A stretch of DNA of 64,000 bases from Prevotella melaninogenica ATCC 25845 (GCF_000144405.1 NC_014370.1:1617501-1681500), one strand, 5' to 3'; counted from the first letter of the stretch, positions 43,071 through 52,735 are shown. A program made the numbers and translations. Notes: a model not told the origin generated them from the sequence alone.

Positions 43071-44732
43071 TCAGACGAAGAACATGACTAATATCTGTGC
43101 AATGATAACCCTGGCAAACATGCCCAAAGGATAAACCGAAGCATAACTAATGTTGCTCGTTTCACCCTTAACAGTATCGTTGGCGTAGCCCAATGCCATT
43201 GGATTAGCCATCGAACCGCAAAGGATACCACAGATAGTTCCGAAGTCAAACTTCTTCAATCGTAGGGCTATTAACCCAACAATGATAACAGGAACAACCG
43301 TAAGTGCAAAGCCTAAACCTATCCATAGCAAACCTTCTGGGCGCACAACGGTGTCAAGGAAGTCTTTACCAGCATCCAAGCCTAAGCACGCCAGATAGAG
43401 TGATAAGCCCAACTTACGAAGCATGAGTGAGGCACTTCGCGTCGTATAAGCTATGAAATGCAAACGAGGACCAAAGGCTCCAGCCAATATACCCATGATG
43501 ATTGGACCACCAGCAATACCCAATCGGATTGGAGACTCCATACCAGGGATGTCGAGAGGGATTGTTCCTAAAGCCAAACCAAGAAGCATTCCGAGGAAGA
43601 TGATAGCAAGATTAGGTTCGTTAAGCGTCTTAACAGAGTTGCCCAAGAAGGTCTCTGCATGATCAATAGCCTCTGGTTGACCCACCAAGGTAAGGCGGTC
43701 GCCATAACGAAGGACAAGGTCTTGCGTTGCCAACAGCTTGATATCAGCACGGATAACACGGCTCACATTGACATTATAAGCATCTCGCAAATGAAGCTGA
43801 CCAAGCTTTTTACCATTTAACACACCGTTTGACAAGATGATAACACGGCTCTCCACCTTTGTGTCAAGATGGTTCCAATCCATCTGTTCTTTATTCAAGT
43901 CGCAATTAACCTGCTTTCCGAAGAGTATCTCCATGGCTGGAACTTCTTCGCGTTTGGACACTACAAGCAGATTATCTTTAGCTTGTAGGACCGTTGTACT
44001 CATCGGAACGATGACTTCATCACCACGCCAAATACGTGAGATAATAAACTTTCGATGTGTTCCTTGTGCTATCTCAACGATTGTTTTACCATTAACGGCT
44101 GGATTAAGAACAACAAACTGTCCGATATAAGTATGGTCGTCTTCTGCTCCCGAATGTACTACTAAGTCGGAAGGCTTCACAAAGAACTTACGAAGAAATA
44201 TCATGGCAAAGATAACACCGACAACACCTAATGGATAAGTAACGGCTGTTGCCAATGCTGCCGGACCACCACTATGCCCCGCATGTTGCAATGCTTGCTG
44301 TGCAGCACCAAGTGCTGGCGTATTCGTTGTAGCACCACAAAGGATACCAACCATGCTTGACATCGGTACATTCATTGCATATGAGAGCACGACAGACATA
44401 ATGGTTCCCAAGAAGATAACGCCTAAACTCCACAGATTAAACAAGGTTCCTTCATGTCGGAAGGAGCCAAAGAAGGTTGGTCCTACACTCAGTCCGAGTG
44501 TATAGACGAAGATAACCAATCCGAAAGTCTCACAGTAGTTAAGCATCTGCTCATCTACCTGCAAGCCAAAACTACCCGCAGCGATACCAAAAAAGAATAC
44601 AAAGGCAATACCAAGTGATATGCCTGCTACTCTAATCTTACCTAAGCCCAATCCTACTGTACAAACCAGCGAGAGGACCACGACTGCCTGTAGGGCAGAA
44701 GGAATGGCAAATAGTCCGTTAATCCAGTCCAT
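43071..44732 (-). CDS. AspT/YidE-type membrane transporter with two TrkA-C domains
   Basis: 553 residues. Five or six N-terminal membrane helices (VVLSLVCTVGLGLGKIRVAG..., YAMNVPMSSMVGILCGATTNTPALGAAQQA) are followed by two regulatory TrkA-C domains (~200-360; VVLNPAVNGKTIVEIAQ and VIILSNGVLNGKKLGQLHLR) and a second membrane half (LGMLLGLALGTIPLDIPGME..., GICGILCGSMANPMALGYAND-type block). The twin GATTNTPAL and GSMANPMAL blocks mark the two YidE/YbjL duplication halves. Relatives include the aspartate:alanine antiporter AspT, but the substrate of this subgroup is unknown. Intact, normal length. Followed by the ABC ATPase gene (18 bp) and preceded by the kinase gene (9 bp). Confidence 0.92.
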   Translation of the reverse strand: MDWINGLFAIPSALQAVVVLSLVCTVGLGLGKIRVAGISLGIAFVFFFGIAAGSFGLQVDEQMLNYCETFGLVIFVYTLGLSVGPTFFGSFRHEGTLFNLWSLGVIFLGTIMSVVLSYAMNVPMSSMVGILCGATTNTPALGAAQQALQHAGHSGGPAALATAVTYPLGVVGVIFAMIFLRKFFVKPSDLVVHSGAEDDHTYIGQFVVLNPAVNGKTIVEIAQGTHRKFIISRIWRGDEVIVPMSTTVLQAKDNLLVVSKREEVPAMEILFGKQVNCDLNKEQMDWNHLDTKVESRVIILSNGVLNGKKLGQLHLRDAYNVNVSRVIRADIKLLATQDLVLRYGDRLTLVGQPEAIDHAETFLGNSVKTLNEPNLAIIFLGMLLGLALGTIPLDIPGMESPIRLGIAGGPIIMGILAGAFGPRLHFIAYTTRSASLMLRKLGLSLYLACLGLDAGKDFLDTVVRPEGLLWIGLGFALTVVPVIIVGLIALRLKKFDFGTICGILCGSMANPMALGYANDTVKGETSNISYASVYPLGMFARVIIAQILVMFFV

Positions 44733-44741
44733 AATTTATTG

Positions 44742-45560
44742 TTACAAGACACCAAGATACTTCTCCAAAGGGATTCCCCTGTTTTTGTCTTTGTTGTCTT
44801 TATTGAGATCTATCAGTTTATAAACGCCATCAATAGCCTTCTGTGTACTTGGAACCAACTCTTCACCGTCTAACAGATGACCAATGAGGATTGCCGAGAA
44901 GATATCACCTGTACCTGGGAAATGTACTGGTATCTCGGTATAAGGTAGTGTAAAATACTTATCTGTTGCATGGTTATAACCTACAACAGACGGTGTACCA
45001 TCAACGAGAATAGAAGTAATCATTGCCGACTTTGTACCTATCAGTCGCAAACCATCTAACAATCTTTTAGCTTCTTCGAAACTAACTCCCTTCTCATCAT
45101 ACTTACTTGATGTAAGATAACACGCTTCTGTGTAATTAGGGAAAGTAAGGTCGGCTACGCTAATCATCTCTCGCATAGAGTTGATTGTTGCAGCTGTCAC
45201 TCCATTATAGAGCTTTCCTTCATCACCCATAATCGGGTCTACAAAGATAGTCGTACCACGTTCAGCCTGCTCACGACAATAGTCTGCTACCAGTTTTGCT
45301 TGGCGCTCTGAAGCGATAAAGCCTGTCGCAATCGCATCAAAGCTAAAGCCAAGTTCCTTCCATACTGGGAATACGCCTTTGATATAGTCGGTTGTCTCAA
45401 GGATATTGAACTTACCATAGTCGAGCGTATTGGATACCAACGCTGTAGGAAGGTTATAAACGGGATGTCCCAAGTAGGATAATATAGGAAGCATGGCTGC
45501 CGTTGCAACCTTTCCGTATCCTGCTATGTCATTAACGAGGAGTATATGTTTCTTACTCAT
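44742..45560 (-). CDS. Pyridoxal/pyridoxamine kinase-like protein (PdxY type)
   Basis: 272 residues from ATG 45560 (MSKKHILLVNDIAGYGKVAT); a longer frame lacks conserved sequence and is not preferred. The ribokinase-like fold is plain: NDIAGYGK at the N-terminus, FVDPIMGDEGKLYNG in the centre and the anion hole/catalytic HFPGTGDIFSA near the C-terminus, with the catalytic Asp of GTGD. It phosphorylates vitamin B6 compounds to PLP or PMP. It ends 9 bp before the YidE-like transporter starts on the same strand, so those genes probably share an operon of mixed function. Own upstream region holds the GTGCGGA repeat cluster. Hydroxymethylpyrimidine kinase is the nearest alternative. Confidence 0.86.
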   Translation of the reverse strand: MSKKHILLVNDIAGYGKVATAAMLPILSYLGHPVYNLPTALVSNTLDYGKFNILETTDYIKGVFPVWKELGFSFDAIATGFIASERQAKLVADYCREQAERGTTIFVDPIMGDEGKLYNGVTAATINSMREMISVADLTFPNYTEACYLTSSKYDEKGVSFEEAKRLLDGLRLIGTKSAMITSILVDGTPSVVGYNHATDKYFTLPYTEIPVHFPGTGDIFSAILIGHLLDGEELVPSTQKAIDGVYKLIDLNKDNKDKNRGIPLEKYLGVL

Positions 45561-45662
45561 TATATCTTTCTTAATTGGACTACAAAGGTAGTGCAAACCA
45601 CATGAACGGCAAAATAAAAACCAATAAATCAGCATAATAAGTCTTGCTTTCCCTTTTCTATC

Positions 45663-45755
45663 GTCGTGTTGATGCTGCGCACGAGTGGTGCGGACGCCCC
45701 ACACACATCGTGCGGAGGGTTAACACGCACTGTGCGGAGGGTAAACAGCAATGAG
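45663..45755. repeat. GTGCGGA repeat cluster (family C, copy 1)
   Basis: Three spaced units, CACGAGTGGTGCGGA, CACACATCGTGCGGA and CACGCACTGTGCGGA, each a short imperfect palindrome ending in GTGCGGA, about 23-25 bp apart. The flank CGTCGTGTTGATGC matches the flank of the copy at 57587. Located in the gap between the kinase start and the secDF terminator. Confidence 0.75.
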
Positions 45756-45822
45756 AAGGAGGCTTATATCAGCTATCATTTATGCCCTACAGAGCCGCAA
45801 TTCAGTTCTTTTAGTTATACGA

Positions 45823-45858
45823 AAACAGCCCGCTACCATTGCTGGTAACGGGCTGTTA
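45823..45858 (-). terminator. Terminator of secDF
   Basis: AACAGCCCGTTACCA and TGGTAGCGGGCTGTT form a 15 bp stem around a 5-base loop on the minus strand, followed by TTCGTATAAC. Reading the plus strand, ATATATAAT follows, so it may also work in that direction. Confidence 0.8.
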
Positions 45859-45900
45859 TATATAATAAGGTGTAAAACCTTAGTTCTGACTATCTATTGA

Positions 45901-48900
45901 TTAAGCCTCAACAGGTGCCTCTGCAAGTTCGTGTGAACGCTTCTCAATCTTCTTACCCAACACGAGGTAAGCAACAGGAGATGCAATGAAGATTGAACTC
46001 AAAGTACCGATAATAATACCGATAATCATTGCGAATGAGAAGCTACGGATACTCTCACCACCGAGGATGAAGATAGACACGAGTACGATTAATGTTGATA
46101 CAGATGTATTGATAGTACGTGAGAGGGTCTGGTTGATAGAATCATTGAAGATCTTTTGGATATCAGCCTTTGCAAGATTATGCTTATGCTTACCCAAGTT
46201 CTCACGGATACGGTCGTAAACAACCACGGTATCGTTGATATCATAACCGATTACGGTCAAGATAGCACCGATGAAGGTCTGGTCTATCTCAAGTGAGAAA
46301 CCAATCCAACCATAGCACAACGAGAAGCAACCGATAACGATTGTGGTATCGAGAACCAAACCAACGATTGAACCAACAGAGAAACCAATGTTACGGAAAC
46401 GCAAGAGGATATACAAGAAGATGAAGAAGATAGCCAACAATACGCTCATGATAGCATTATAAGTAATGCTCTTAGCGATTGAAGGACCAACCTTTGCACT
46501 CTGAATAATAGAGCCACCCTCACGAATATCTGGGTTCTTGAAGTTCTGTACACTTGCCTGACTAACAAAGCCACCCTTCTTCAATGCGTTGTAAAGGATT
46601 GTCTCAGCCTTGTCATCCTCAGCAGGATTGTTAGAATCGATATTGTAGTTGGTTGAAACACGAACAGTCTTACCATCTGTACCCAACGCAATAACAGTTG
46701 TTGTAGCAGGCTTACCTGCATTCTCACCAACAGTATTTACGAAGGCACCTTGCATCACCTTACGAACGTCCTCTACATGGGTAGGCTTGTTTAATGTGAC
46801 AACATAGTTGCGACCACCAGTGAAGTCAATACTGCGACTCAAGCCACGAACAGCGAAGCTGACAATACATACCAAGACAGCAACACCCCAAACAGTGAAG
46901 GTTGTCTTATACATGCTAAGGAAGTGATAGTTCTTACCCTGCATGAAGTTCTTAGAGAATCCTGTTGTGAAAGTCTGATTCAACCACTTATCCTTGCTTA
47001 CACGGTTCTCAAATACAAGACGTGTGAGGAATACTGCAGTGAAGAATGAGATAACGATACCAATGATCCAAGTTGTAGCGAAACCACGGATAGGACCAGT
47101 ACCAGTCACAAGAAGGATAACACCAGTGATGAGTGATGTCAAGTTAGAGTCGAAGATAGCTGAGAAAGCATTTCCATAACCCTCACTCAAAGCCTGCTTC
47201 ATACCCTTACCAAGTTTCAACTCCTCCTTAATACGCTCGTAGATAAGCACGTTAGCATCCACAGCTGTACCCAAGGTCAACACGATACCGGCAATACCTG
47301 GCATAGTCAATGCCGACTGGAAGGACGCTAAGACACCCAACGTGAAGAAGAGGTTGGCTATCAAAGCAAGGTTAGCCATCATACCTGGAATGAAGTTGTA
47401 CATGACAATCATGTAAAGCATCAAGAGTACGAAAGCAATAGCAAAAGAGATAAGTCCCTGCTCAATAGACTGTGCACCAAGTGTAGGACCTACGACTTCC
47501 TCCTGTACAATCTTTGCAGGAGCAGGCATACGACCTGACTTCAATGTGTTAGCCAAGTCCTTAGTATCCTCAATTGTGAAGTTACCAGAGATAGATGACT
47601 GGCCACCAGATATCTCACCGTCAACACGTGGAGCTGAGTAAACAACGCCATCGAGTACGATTGCGATTGCCTTACCTACATTTGCCTTTGTCAAAGCAGC
47701 CCACTCACGAGCACCTTCAGAGTTCATTGTCATGCTAACCTGAGGACGACCATGTTGATTAAAATCGTCTTTAGCATCTGTAACAACGTCACCCTCCAAT
47801 GGAGCACGACCGTCTGAAGTAGTAATCTTCAAAGCATAAAGACCATATACGTTCTTCTTATTAAGTCCGTCTTCTGGCTTAGCGCTCCAAAGAAGCTTCA
47901 AGTCACTTGGCAAAATCTGCTTAGCAAGCTGACCATAAATCATCTTATTGATAGCAGCTGTATCACGTACGCTTGCATAACCTACGAGGCTAAGTGCGTC
48001 ACCAGGGATAGTCTGCAGCATAGAGAGCAATGGGTGCATCTTCTTCAATGCTGCCATCTGAGCATCTTCGCCCTTTGCAGCATTGCCTTTATTGAGTGCA
48101 AACTTTGGAGTTGCAGCTGCCTTTGCCTGTACCTTCTTAGTAGAATCAGTTGCAGCAGTGTCAACCTTTGTCTCACCATTAGCCAAACGCTGGTCGAGCT
48201 GAACGAGGTAAGGAGTTATTTCTTGGTTGTTATAAGTCTCCCAGAACTCAAGGTTAGCAGAACCCTGAAGGAGCTTACGCATACGCTCTGGCTCACGAAT
48301 ACCAGGCATTTCGACCATGAGTCGACCTTCCTGACCTTCCAACTTCTGGATATTTGGCTGTACAACACCATACTGGTCGATACGGTTTGTAACGACATTG
48401 TATGAGTTATCGATGGCTGAAGCAACCTCTTCACGGAGTGCTTTCTCAACCTCTTCGTCTGTACTCTGTGTGCTAACCTTGCCTTTGAGCTGCTGTGTAG
48501 CGAAGATCTCAGCAAGTTTATGACCCGGAGCAACCTTGTGGAAAGCATCTACAAAGAGAGAGATAAAGTCCTTTGGACTGTGCATCTCTTCCTGCTTTGC
48601 TGTTTCCAAAGCCTTCTGATAAGCAGCATCCTGCTTGTGATCTGCCAAGAAATCAACAACATCAGGTACCGAAATCTCGAGTACAACGTTCATACCGCCC
48701 TTCAAGTCAAGACCAAGACCGATCTGTGTTTCAAGGCATTTCTGGTAAGAGTAGAGCCCCAAATACTTTACAGAATCCTTATAATCCTGTTGCGCAATAG
48801 GGTCTTTAATCTTTGCTGCCTGACCATCATAGTAGCTTGTCGCTACTGAAAATGACAGGTAGAAGATACTTGCGAGCGTCAAGAGAATGGCTACGCAAAT

Positions 48901-48921
48901 TACTAATCCTTTGTTTTGCAT
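45901..48921 (-). CDS. secDF: SecDF fusion protein translocase subunit
   Basis: 1006 residues. SecD and SecF, separate in many bacteria, are fused, as is usual in Bacteroidota. SecD part: first membrane helix (GLVICVAILLTLASIFYLSF), LGLDLKGGMNVVLEIS, the large periplasmic P1 domain (~130-500, with the Ala/Lys-rich insert KKVQAKAAATPKFALNKGNA), and GTAVDANVLIYERIKEELKLG. SecF part starts near residue 660: SIDFTGGRNYVVTLN and GYDINDTVVVYDRIRENL. Both D-DANV/DINDT motifs needed for proton-coupled function are intact. It pulls exported proteins through SecYEG using proton motive force. A -7 box TATCTTTG (minus strand 48970-48977) is upstream; own terminator. Confidence 0.97.
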   Translation of the reverse strand: MQNKGLVICVAILLTLASIFYLSFSVATSYYDGQAAKIKDPIAQQDYKDSVKYLGLYSYQKCLETQIGLGLDLKGGMNVVLEISVPDVVDFLADHKQDAAYQKALETAKQEEMHSPKDFISLFVDAFHKVAPGHKLAEIFATQQLKGKVSTQSTDEEVEKALREEVASAIDNSYNVVTNRIDQYGVVQPNIQKLEGQEGRLMVEMPGIREPERMRKLLQGSANLEFWETYNNQEITPYLVQLDQRLANGETKVDTAATDSTKKVQAKAAATPKFALNKGNAAKGEDAQMAALKKMHPLLSMLQTIPGDALSLVGYASVRDTAAINKMIYGQLAKQILPSDLKLLWSAKPEDGLNKKNVYGLYALKITTSDGRAPLEGDVVTDAKDDFNQHGRPQVSMTMNSEGAREWAALTKANVGKAIAIVLDGVVYSAPRVDGEISGGQSSISGNFTIEDTKDLANTLKSGRMPAPAKIVQEEVVGPTLGAQSIEQGLISFAIAFVLLMLYMIVMYNFIPGMMANLALIANLFFTLGVLASFQSALTMPGIAGIVLTLGTAVDANVLIYERIKEELKLGKGMKQALSEGYGNAFSAIFDSNLTSLITGVILLVTGTGPIRGFATTWIIGIVISFFTAVFLTRLVFENRVSKDKWLNQTFTTGFSKNFMQGKNYHFLSMYKTTFTVWGVAVLVCIVSFAVRGLSRSIDFTGGRNYVVTLNKPTHVEDVRKVMQGAFVNTVGENAGKPATTTVIALGTDGKTVRVSTNYNIDSNNPAEDDKAETILYNALKKGGFVSQASVQNFKNPDIREGGSIIQSAKVGPSIAKSITYNAIMSVLLAIFFIFLYILLRFRNIGFSVGSIVGLVLDTTIVIGCFSLCYGWIGFSLEIDQTFIGAILTVIGYDINDTVVVYDRIRENLGKHKHNLAKADIQKIFNDSINQTLSRTINTSVSTLIVLVSIFILGGESIRSFSFAMIIGIIIGTLSSIFIASPVAYLVLGKKIEKRSHELAEAPVEA

Positions 48922-48969
48922 TTTATTTGATTGTTTTTAATTATTGTTTCGCTACACTTGATAGACGTG

Positions 48970-48977
48970 CAAAGATA
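48970..48977 (-). promoter_or_regulatory. -7 box of secDF
   Basis: TATCTTTG on the minus strand, 48 bp ahead of the ATG. No clear -33 element at the expected distance. Confidence 0.5.
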
Positions 48978-49026
48978 AGCAAATTTTCACACTTTGGGAA
49001 ATTTATACCTTATAAATGTGTGTTTT

Positions 49027-50127
49027 TTAAGGTTTTGGGCGGTATTTAAGCCAACAATAGATAGGATAATGGTCGGAAGTAGTCACACTATTGTCGACCT
49101 TTGCCCCATACGAGTCAAAATCGTCGGAACAAAAGATATGGTCAATACGGAAGTACATCCCACTTTTATGATAGCTTATTCCGGGTCCGTTTCCACTCTC
49201 AACAAAGCAGTCATTCAGTTCTTTTGCGATGGTTCGATGTGTGTAACTTAACGGACTATCATTGAAGTCTCCACAGAGAATAACAGGCACTTTCTTATCA
49301 AGATATTTCTTAACATAACGTGCAACTGTCTCCGCTTGCGGTGCTCTACGTGCCGAAACGTCACCTAACTTAGTGATTAAGTGGACTGATTGTCTTTTCG
49401 CTTCGCCAGTCTTCAGTTCACCTTTTACGAGTGTCTTAAACCCTTCTTTGTCGCCAGAACTCAATCCATTACTCTCGAAATGATTATTCACAACGAGTGT
49501 ATTAGTCCCTTTAATATCAAGCATATAAGCCACACTCTGATTACTACTTGAGCCATATGGAATAGTATCTTGCCAAAGGACTGGATACTTACTCAGCAAT
49601 ACCATGTAATCAGCACCAGGTGCTTTTTTAATCATCAACTTGAAATATGGGTAGTGTTTCTTCAGTGTTGAGTAGATATGATCTTTGTCATCTAATGTCG
49701 CTTGTGCCTCTTGCAAACAGACAATATCAGCCTTACTCTTAACGATATAATCAACAATCGGATTCTTCTTAGCATCTGGCTCGCTCCATGAAGAGAACAT
49801 AAAGACGTTATACGACAGTACTTTTATAGCGCCATGTGGCTTATCTTCAGGTATATTGAATGGTGAATACGTACGGATAGGACCATAACAGAGTAGGAAA
49901 CCTAACAATGGCAGCCAGATAGTACGTAATCGGAGAAAACACCAGACAACAAGGAATACAAGATTAAACACAAGGAGTATCGGAAAGCCCAGTCCTAAAT
50001 TAGCCAACAAGGGGTAATCAACAGGATTAAACCTACCTATATTTCCGACAAACAACATCATCAGAATCACGATGATATTGCCTGCCAACAACATTCTATA
50101 TGTAAGCTTCTTAAATTTACTAAACAT
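49027..50127 (-). CDS. Membrane-anchored endonuclease/exonuclease/phosphatase (EEP) family protein
   Basis: 366 residues. Three N-terminal hydrophobic helices (LLAGNIIVILMMLFVGNIG, LANLGLGFPILLVFNLVFLV, TIWLPLLGFLLCYG; ~residues 12-85) anchor the protein, with the EEP domain (100-362) outside or facing the periplasm. The domain is complete: VLSYNVF, IVCLQEAQ, VVNNHFES, LCGDFNDSP and TSDHYPIYCW supply the metal- and phosphate-binding residues. Family members act on DNA, phospholipids or phosphoesters; the specific substrate is unknown. It lies downstream of the rhomboid gene on the same strand (203 bp apart) and upstream of secDF. Family-typical length for Bacteroidota anchors. Confidence 0.9.
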   Translation of the reverse strand: MFSKFKKLTYRMLLAGNIIVILMMLFVGNIGRFNPVDYPLLANLGLGFPILLVFNLVFLVVWCFLRLRTIWLPLLGFLLCYGPIRTYSPFNIPEDKPHGAIKVLSYNVFMFSSWSEPDAKKNPIVDYIVKSKADIVCLQEAQATLDDKDHIYSTLKKHYPYFKLMIKKAPGADYMVLLSKYPVLWQDTIPYGSSSNQSVAYMLDIKGTNTLVVNNHFESNGLSSGDKEGFKTLVKGELKTGEAKRQSVHLITKLGDVSARRAPQAETVARYVKKYLDKKVPVILCGDFNDSPLSYTHRTIAKELNDCFVESGNGPGISYHKSGMYFRIDHIFCSDDFDSYGAKVDNSVTTSDHYPIYCWLKYRPKP

Positions 50128-50330
50128 CTTAATTCAAAACATTCAGGCGGTCCCTACCCCTGTATTTTTAAGCTTTACGAATAAAATAAATAGTTACCAA
50201 GTGGTTATATAACAAGCAGATAGACTTGAAGTTATAACAAGTTCCTATCCACTCATATTCTAACAAGTTGCTGATTAATAACATTTTTGTTATAATCAAC
50301 AACTCATTTATTTGTCAATCGACCAGCGAC

Positions 50331-51287
50331 TTAACTTTTACTACTATCAAAGAGCTTTTGTTTCTCGTCTTTTGTCAGACTATCGTAACCACTCTTACGA
50401 ATCTTATCAAGGATGCGGTCAACTTCTTCTTGCTGTTGCTTCTTCTGGGCATTATAATCCCAATCACTTCTATTATTAGCATTATTGCTCTGAGAAGTGT
50501 TCGACCAAGACTCACTGTTGCCATTCGTTGCATTACGAGTATCACGCCCTCCACGTTGTTCCCACGTATTCTTCATACGATCAAAGAACTGATGTCCCCG
50601 ATTCATACCGAAGTCTCCATAGCCAGAATACGGATGCTTCTTCCAATAACGGATAAGAATAAAACCAAAAAGCATACCACCTAAGTGTGCCAAATGCGCT
50701 ACTCCATCATTGCTTGTGCCTATCGCAGAGAACAATTCTACCACGATTGAACCCATAACAATCCACTTAGCCTTAATAGGAATAGGGATAGGAATGATGA
50801 ACATACGCTCTTCTGGGAATAGCATTCCGAAAGCAAGTAGCACGCCATAGATGGCTCCTGAGGCACCAACAGTGTTCATCATATTCAGATAAACATCCAT
50901 AGGAAGAACTGTAGTACCGATTCTCAAGGAATCAAAATGACCCAATCCATATACGAGATACGTACCATATTGTGCCAACTCTTGACAAAGTCCAGCCCCA
51001 ACACCACAGACAATGTAATAAAAAAGGAACTTTCTTGGACCCCATACATTCTCAACAACCATACCAAACATCCACAGCATAAACATGTTCAGTAGGATAT
51101 GTGTAAACCCACTATGCATGAACATATAAGTGAAGAACTGCCAGATACGGAAGTCAGAGGCTAAAAAGAAATGTAAACCAAGAATATCATTCAAATCAAT
51201 ATTCAATCCTCTTACAACATACGTAGCTATAAAAACCAGAATATTGATAATAAGAAGATTCTTTGTTACAATAGGTATATTTCGCAT
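50331..51287 (-). CDS. Rhomboid-family intramembrane serine protease
   Basis: 318 residues. Six membrane helices in ~10-215. The catalytic dyad is visible: Ser143 in VGASGAIYGVLLAFG and His201 in AHLAHLGGMLFGFIL; HxxxNM (HILLNMFML) is the upstream conserved block. After ~215 a hydrophilic Asn/Ser/Gln-rich tail (GGRDTRNATNGNSESWSNTS...) ends in DRILDKIRKSGYDSLTKDEKQKLFD, a short helical module seen in other Bacteroidota rhomboids. Rhomboids cleave membrane proteins within the bilayer; the substrate is unknown. It is the first gene of a minus-strand run before the EEP gene and divergent from HU. Confidence 0.94.
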   Translation of the reverse strand: MRNIPIVTKNLLIINILVFIATYVVRGLNIDLNDILGLHFFLASDFRIWQFFTYMFMHSGFTHILLNMFMLWMFGMVVENVWGPRKFLFYYIVCGVGAGLCQELAQYGTYLVYGLGHFDSLRIGTTVLPMDVYLNMMNTVGASGAIYGVLLAFGMLFPEERMFIIPIPIPIKAKWIVMGSIVVELFSAIGTSNDGVAHLAHLGGMLFGFILIRYWKKHPYSGYGDFGMNRGHQFFDRMKNTWEQRGGRDTRNATNGNSESWSNTSQSNNANNRSDWDYNAQKKQQQEEVDRILDKIRKSGYDSLTKDEKQKLFDSSKS

Positions 51288-51421
51288 TTTACGTAATGTC
51301 TTATTCTTTACAATATATCATTTAAACAATGCAAAAATACGAAAATCTCTTGGTATTAAGCAGAAAATAAGCGAGATAACGACTTTTTTTTATAAAATTC
51401 TACACTTTTCCCATGATTTTA

Positions 51422-51452
51422 TTTGTTTTATAAAAGGAAACAGCTATATTTG
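51422..51452 (+). promoter_or_regulatory. Promoter of the HU gene
   Basis: TTTG (51422-51425), 19-base spacer, TATATTTG (51445-51452). The start codon is 53 bases downstream of the box. Confidence 0.7.
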
Positions 51453-51505
51453 CAACATAATCTTGTATATCACTCATAAAATTAATCAATAAATAAATCA
51501 AAATT

Positions 51506-51781
51506 ATGAACAAAACAGAATTGATCGAGAAGATTGCAGCTAACGCTGAGGTAAGTAAGGCTGCTGCTAAGAAAGCTTTGGATGCTACTACAGAAGCTAT
51601 TAAGGAAGCACTTGCTGCTGGTGATAAGGTACAGCTCGTAGGTTTTGGTACTTTCGCAACAACAGAGCGCCCAGCTCACGAGGGTATTAATCCAAGATCA
51701 AAGGAGAAGATTAAGATTGCTGCTAAGAAGGTTGCTAAGTTCAAGGCTGGTGCTGAGTTGGCAGACGCAGTAAACAAATAA
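51506..51781 (+). CDS. HU-family nucleoid DNA-binding protein
   Basis: 91 residues, the standard length. MNKTELIEKIAANAEVSKAA opens the two-helix N-terminus, VQLVGFGTFATTERPAHEGI forms the strands, and NPRSKEKIKIAAKKVAKFKAG the conserved arm and C-terminus, with the intercalating Pro of RNP present as NPR. HU dimers bend and compact DNA. Codon use is strongly biased to highly expressed codons. Strong promoter upstream and a strong terminator 27 bp downstream fit an abundant single-gene transcript. Confidence 0.97.
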   Translation: MNKTELIEKIAANAEVSKAAAKKALDATTEAIKEALAAGDKVQLVGFGTFATTERPAHEGINPRSKEKIKIAAKKVAKFKAGAELADAVNK

Positions 51782-51807
51782 TATGTAAAGATATTACATA
51801 ATATATT

Positions 51808-51838
51808 AAGGCAAGCCATGGGCTTGCCTTTTTTGTTT
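51808..51838 (+). terminator. Intrinsic terminator of the HU gene
   Basis: AAGGCAAGCC / GGCTTGCCTT, a 10 bp perfect stem with 3-base loop, then TTTTGTTTT. Immediately after it, TTTGTTTTATAGGCTT is repeated three times with small changes up to 51886, so the terminator region has been locally duplicated. Confidence 0.85.
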
Positions 51839-51959
51839 TATAGGCTTACATTCTTTGTTTTATAGGCTTGCCTTCTTGTTTTATGAAAGTCTAAAGAGCA
51901 TCTTACCATAGGCTTAAAAAGGGTTCTTCCGAAATATGGAGTGATAAACTCAAAGTTTT

Positions 51960-52208
51960 ATATAATAGGCACACGGAGTCACGGAGGGGACGGAGGTTAT
52001 GCAATGTTACGGAGGTGCCGACGGCACAAAGAGCTACGGAGCTGTAGCGTACAGATTCTTGATAACTATTTTGGTATAAACGCTTTAGGCATAAAGTTAC
52101 TAAAAAGTGTGCTAACGAGCTCCGTCGCTCTATGTACCGACGGTGCCTCCGTGACTTCCATTGCTTTTTTAATAATCCTCCGTCCTCTCCGTGCCTCCGT
52201 GTGACATT
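51960..52208. repeat. Large CACGGAG inverted repeat (family E)
   Basis: The left arm (51966-52050: CACACGGAGTCACGGAGGGG, ACGGAGGTT, TACGGAGGTGCCGACGGCAC, GAGCTACGGAGC) and right arm (52109-52206, reading inversely CACACGGAGGCACGGAGAGG, ACGGAGGATT, CACGGAGGCACCGTCGG, GAGCGACGGAGC) are inverted copies with small indels, around a ~55 bp centre. The arms could form an ~80 bp imperfect hairpin. It has no coding potential and is GC-rich against the local background. Confidence 0.82.
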
Positions 52209-52284
52209 TCGTCAGAAACCTAACCTTAAGAGGCAAACGTTATCACTCCAAAATCCTGAAGACCCTTAAAAAGTCCTTCCGTTA

Positions 52285-52735
52285 ATAGCATAGATTGGAA
52301 ATAGATAAAGACTTATCTACTCGTATGGTATAATTATCCCAATTTAGATAGCCTTACAAGCGGACATAAACTATAGGATAAAATGCAAACTGATACTATG
52401 TCTATTCGTCTTCCATAAACATCCCATCCCTATACCTTTGAATTTTGTAAACTATTTTCACTCAGATCAAAACCAATACATGCTCTTTTGGCTTCTAAAA
52501 GACGCCTAATTGACTTGCAAAAGACGCCCTTTAAGACCCTTACTAACGCCCTTTTGAAGTCCAATTAAGCACCTTTTCTCACACCACTTTATAACCAACT
52601 GATTTCTTGATGATTACAAACCTGCTTTTTACACGTATTTTTGTTCTTATTTATAGATGTTTTATCCGAATTTATGTAATGATTTTTCAAAGCCATATCT
52701 ACCTCTTCGAAGAGTTAAAAAGGAAAAAGGTCCTC
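52285..52735. repeat. Dispersed repeat family A, copy 4
   Basis: This occupies the rest of the gap between the convergent HU and outer-membrane receptor genes (51782-52832). The core from ~52460 to 52700 matches copies 2 and 3 nearly base for base (CCAATACATGCTCTTTTGGC, GACTTGCAAAAGACGCCC, CCCTTACTAACGCCCTTTTG, AAGTCCAATTAAGCACC, ATTTATAGATGTTTTATCCG, ATGTAATGATTTTTCAAAGC). The outer part 52285-52450 is more diverged but retains GTATGGTATAATTATCCCAA. One unit has CTAATTG in place of CTTTTG. Confidence 0.86.

Noticed and set aside
43453..44130. Plus-strand frames opposite the YidE-like transporter
   Set aside because: Hydrophobic-gene shadows with no independent support.
51941..52204. 87-residue frame within the CACGGAG inverted repeat
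   Set aside because: The frame is a by-product of the repeat; its two halves are inverted copies and no start signal is present.
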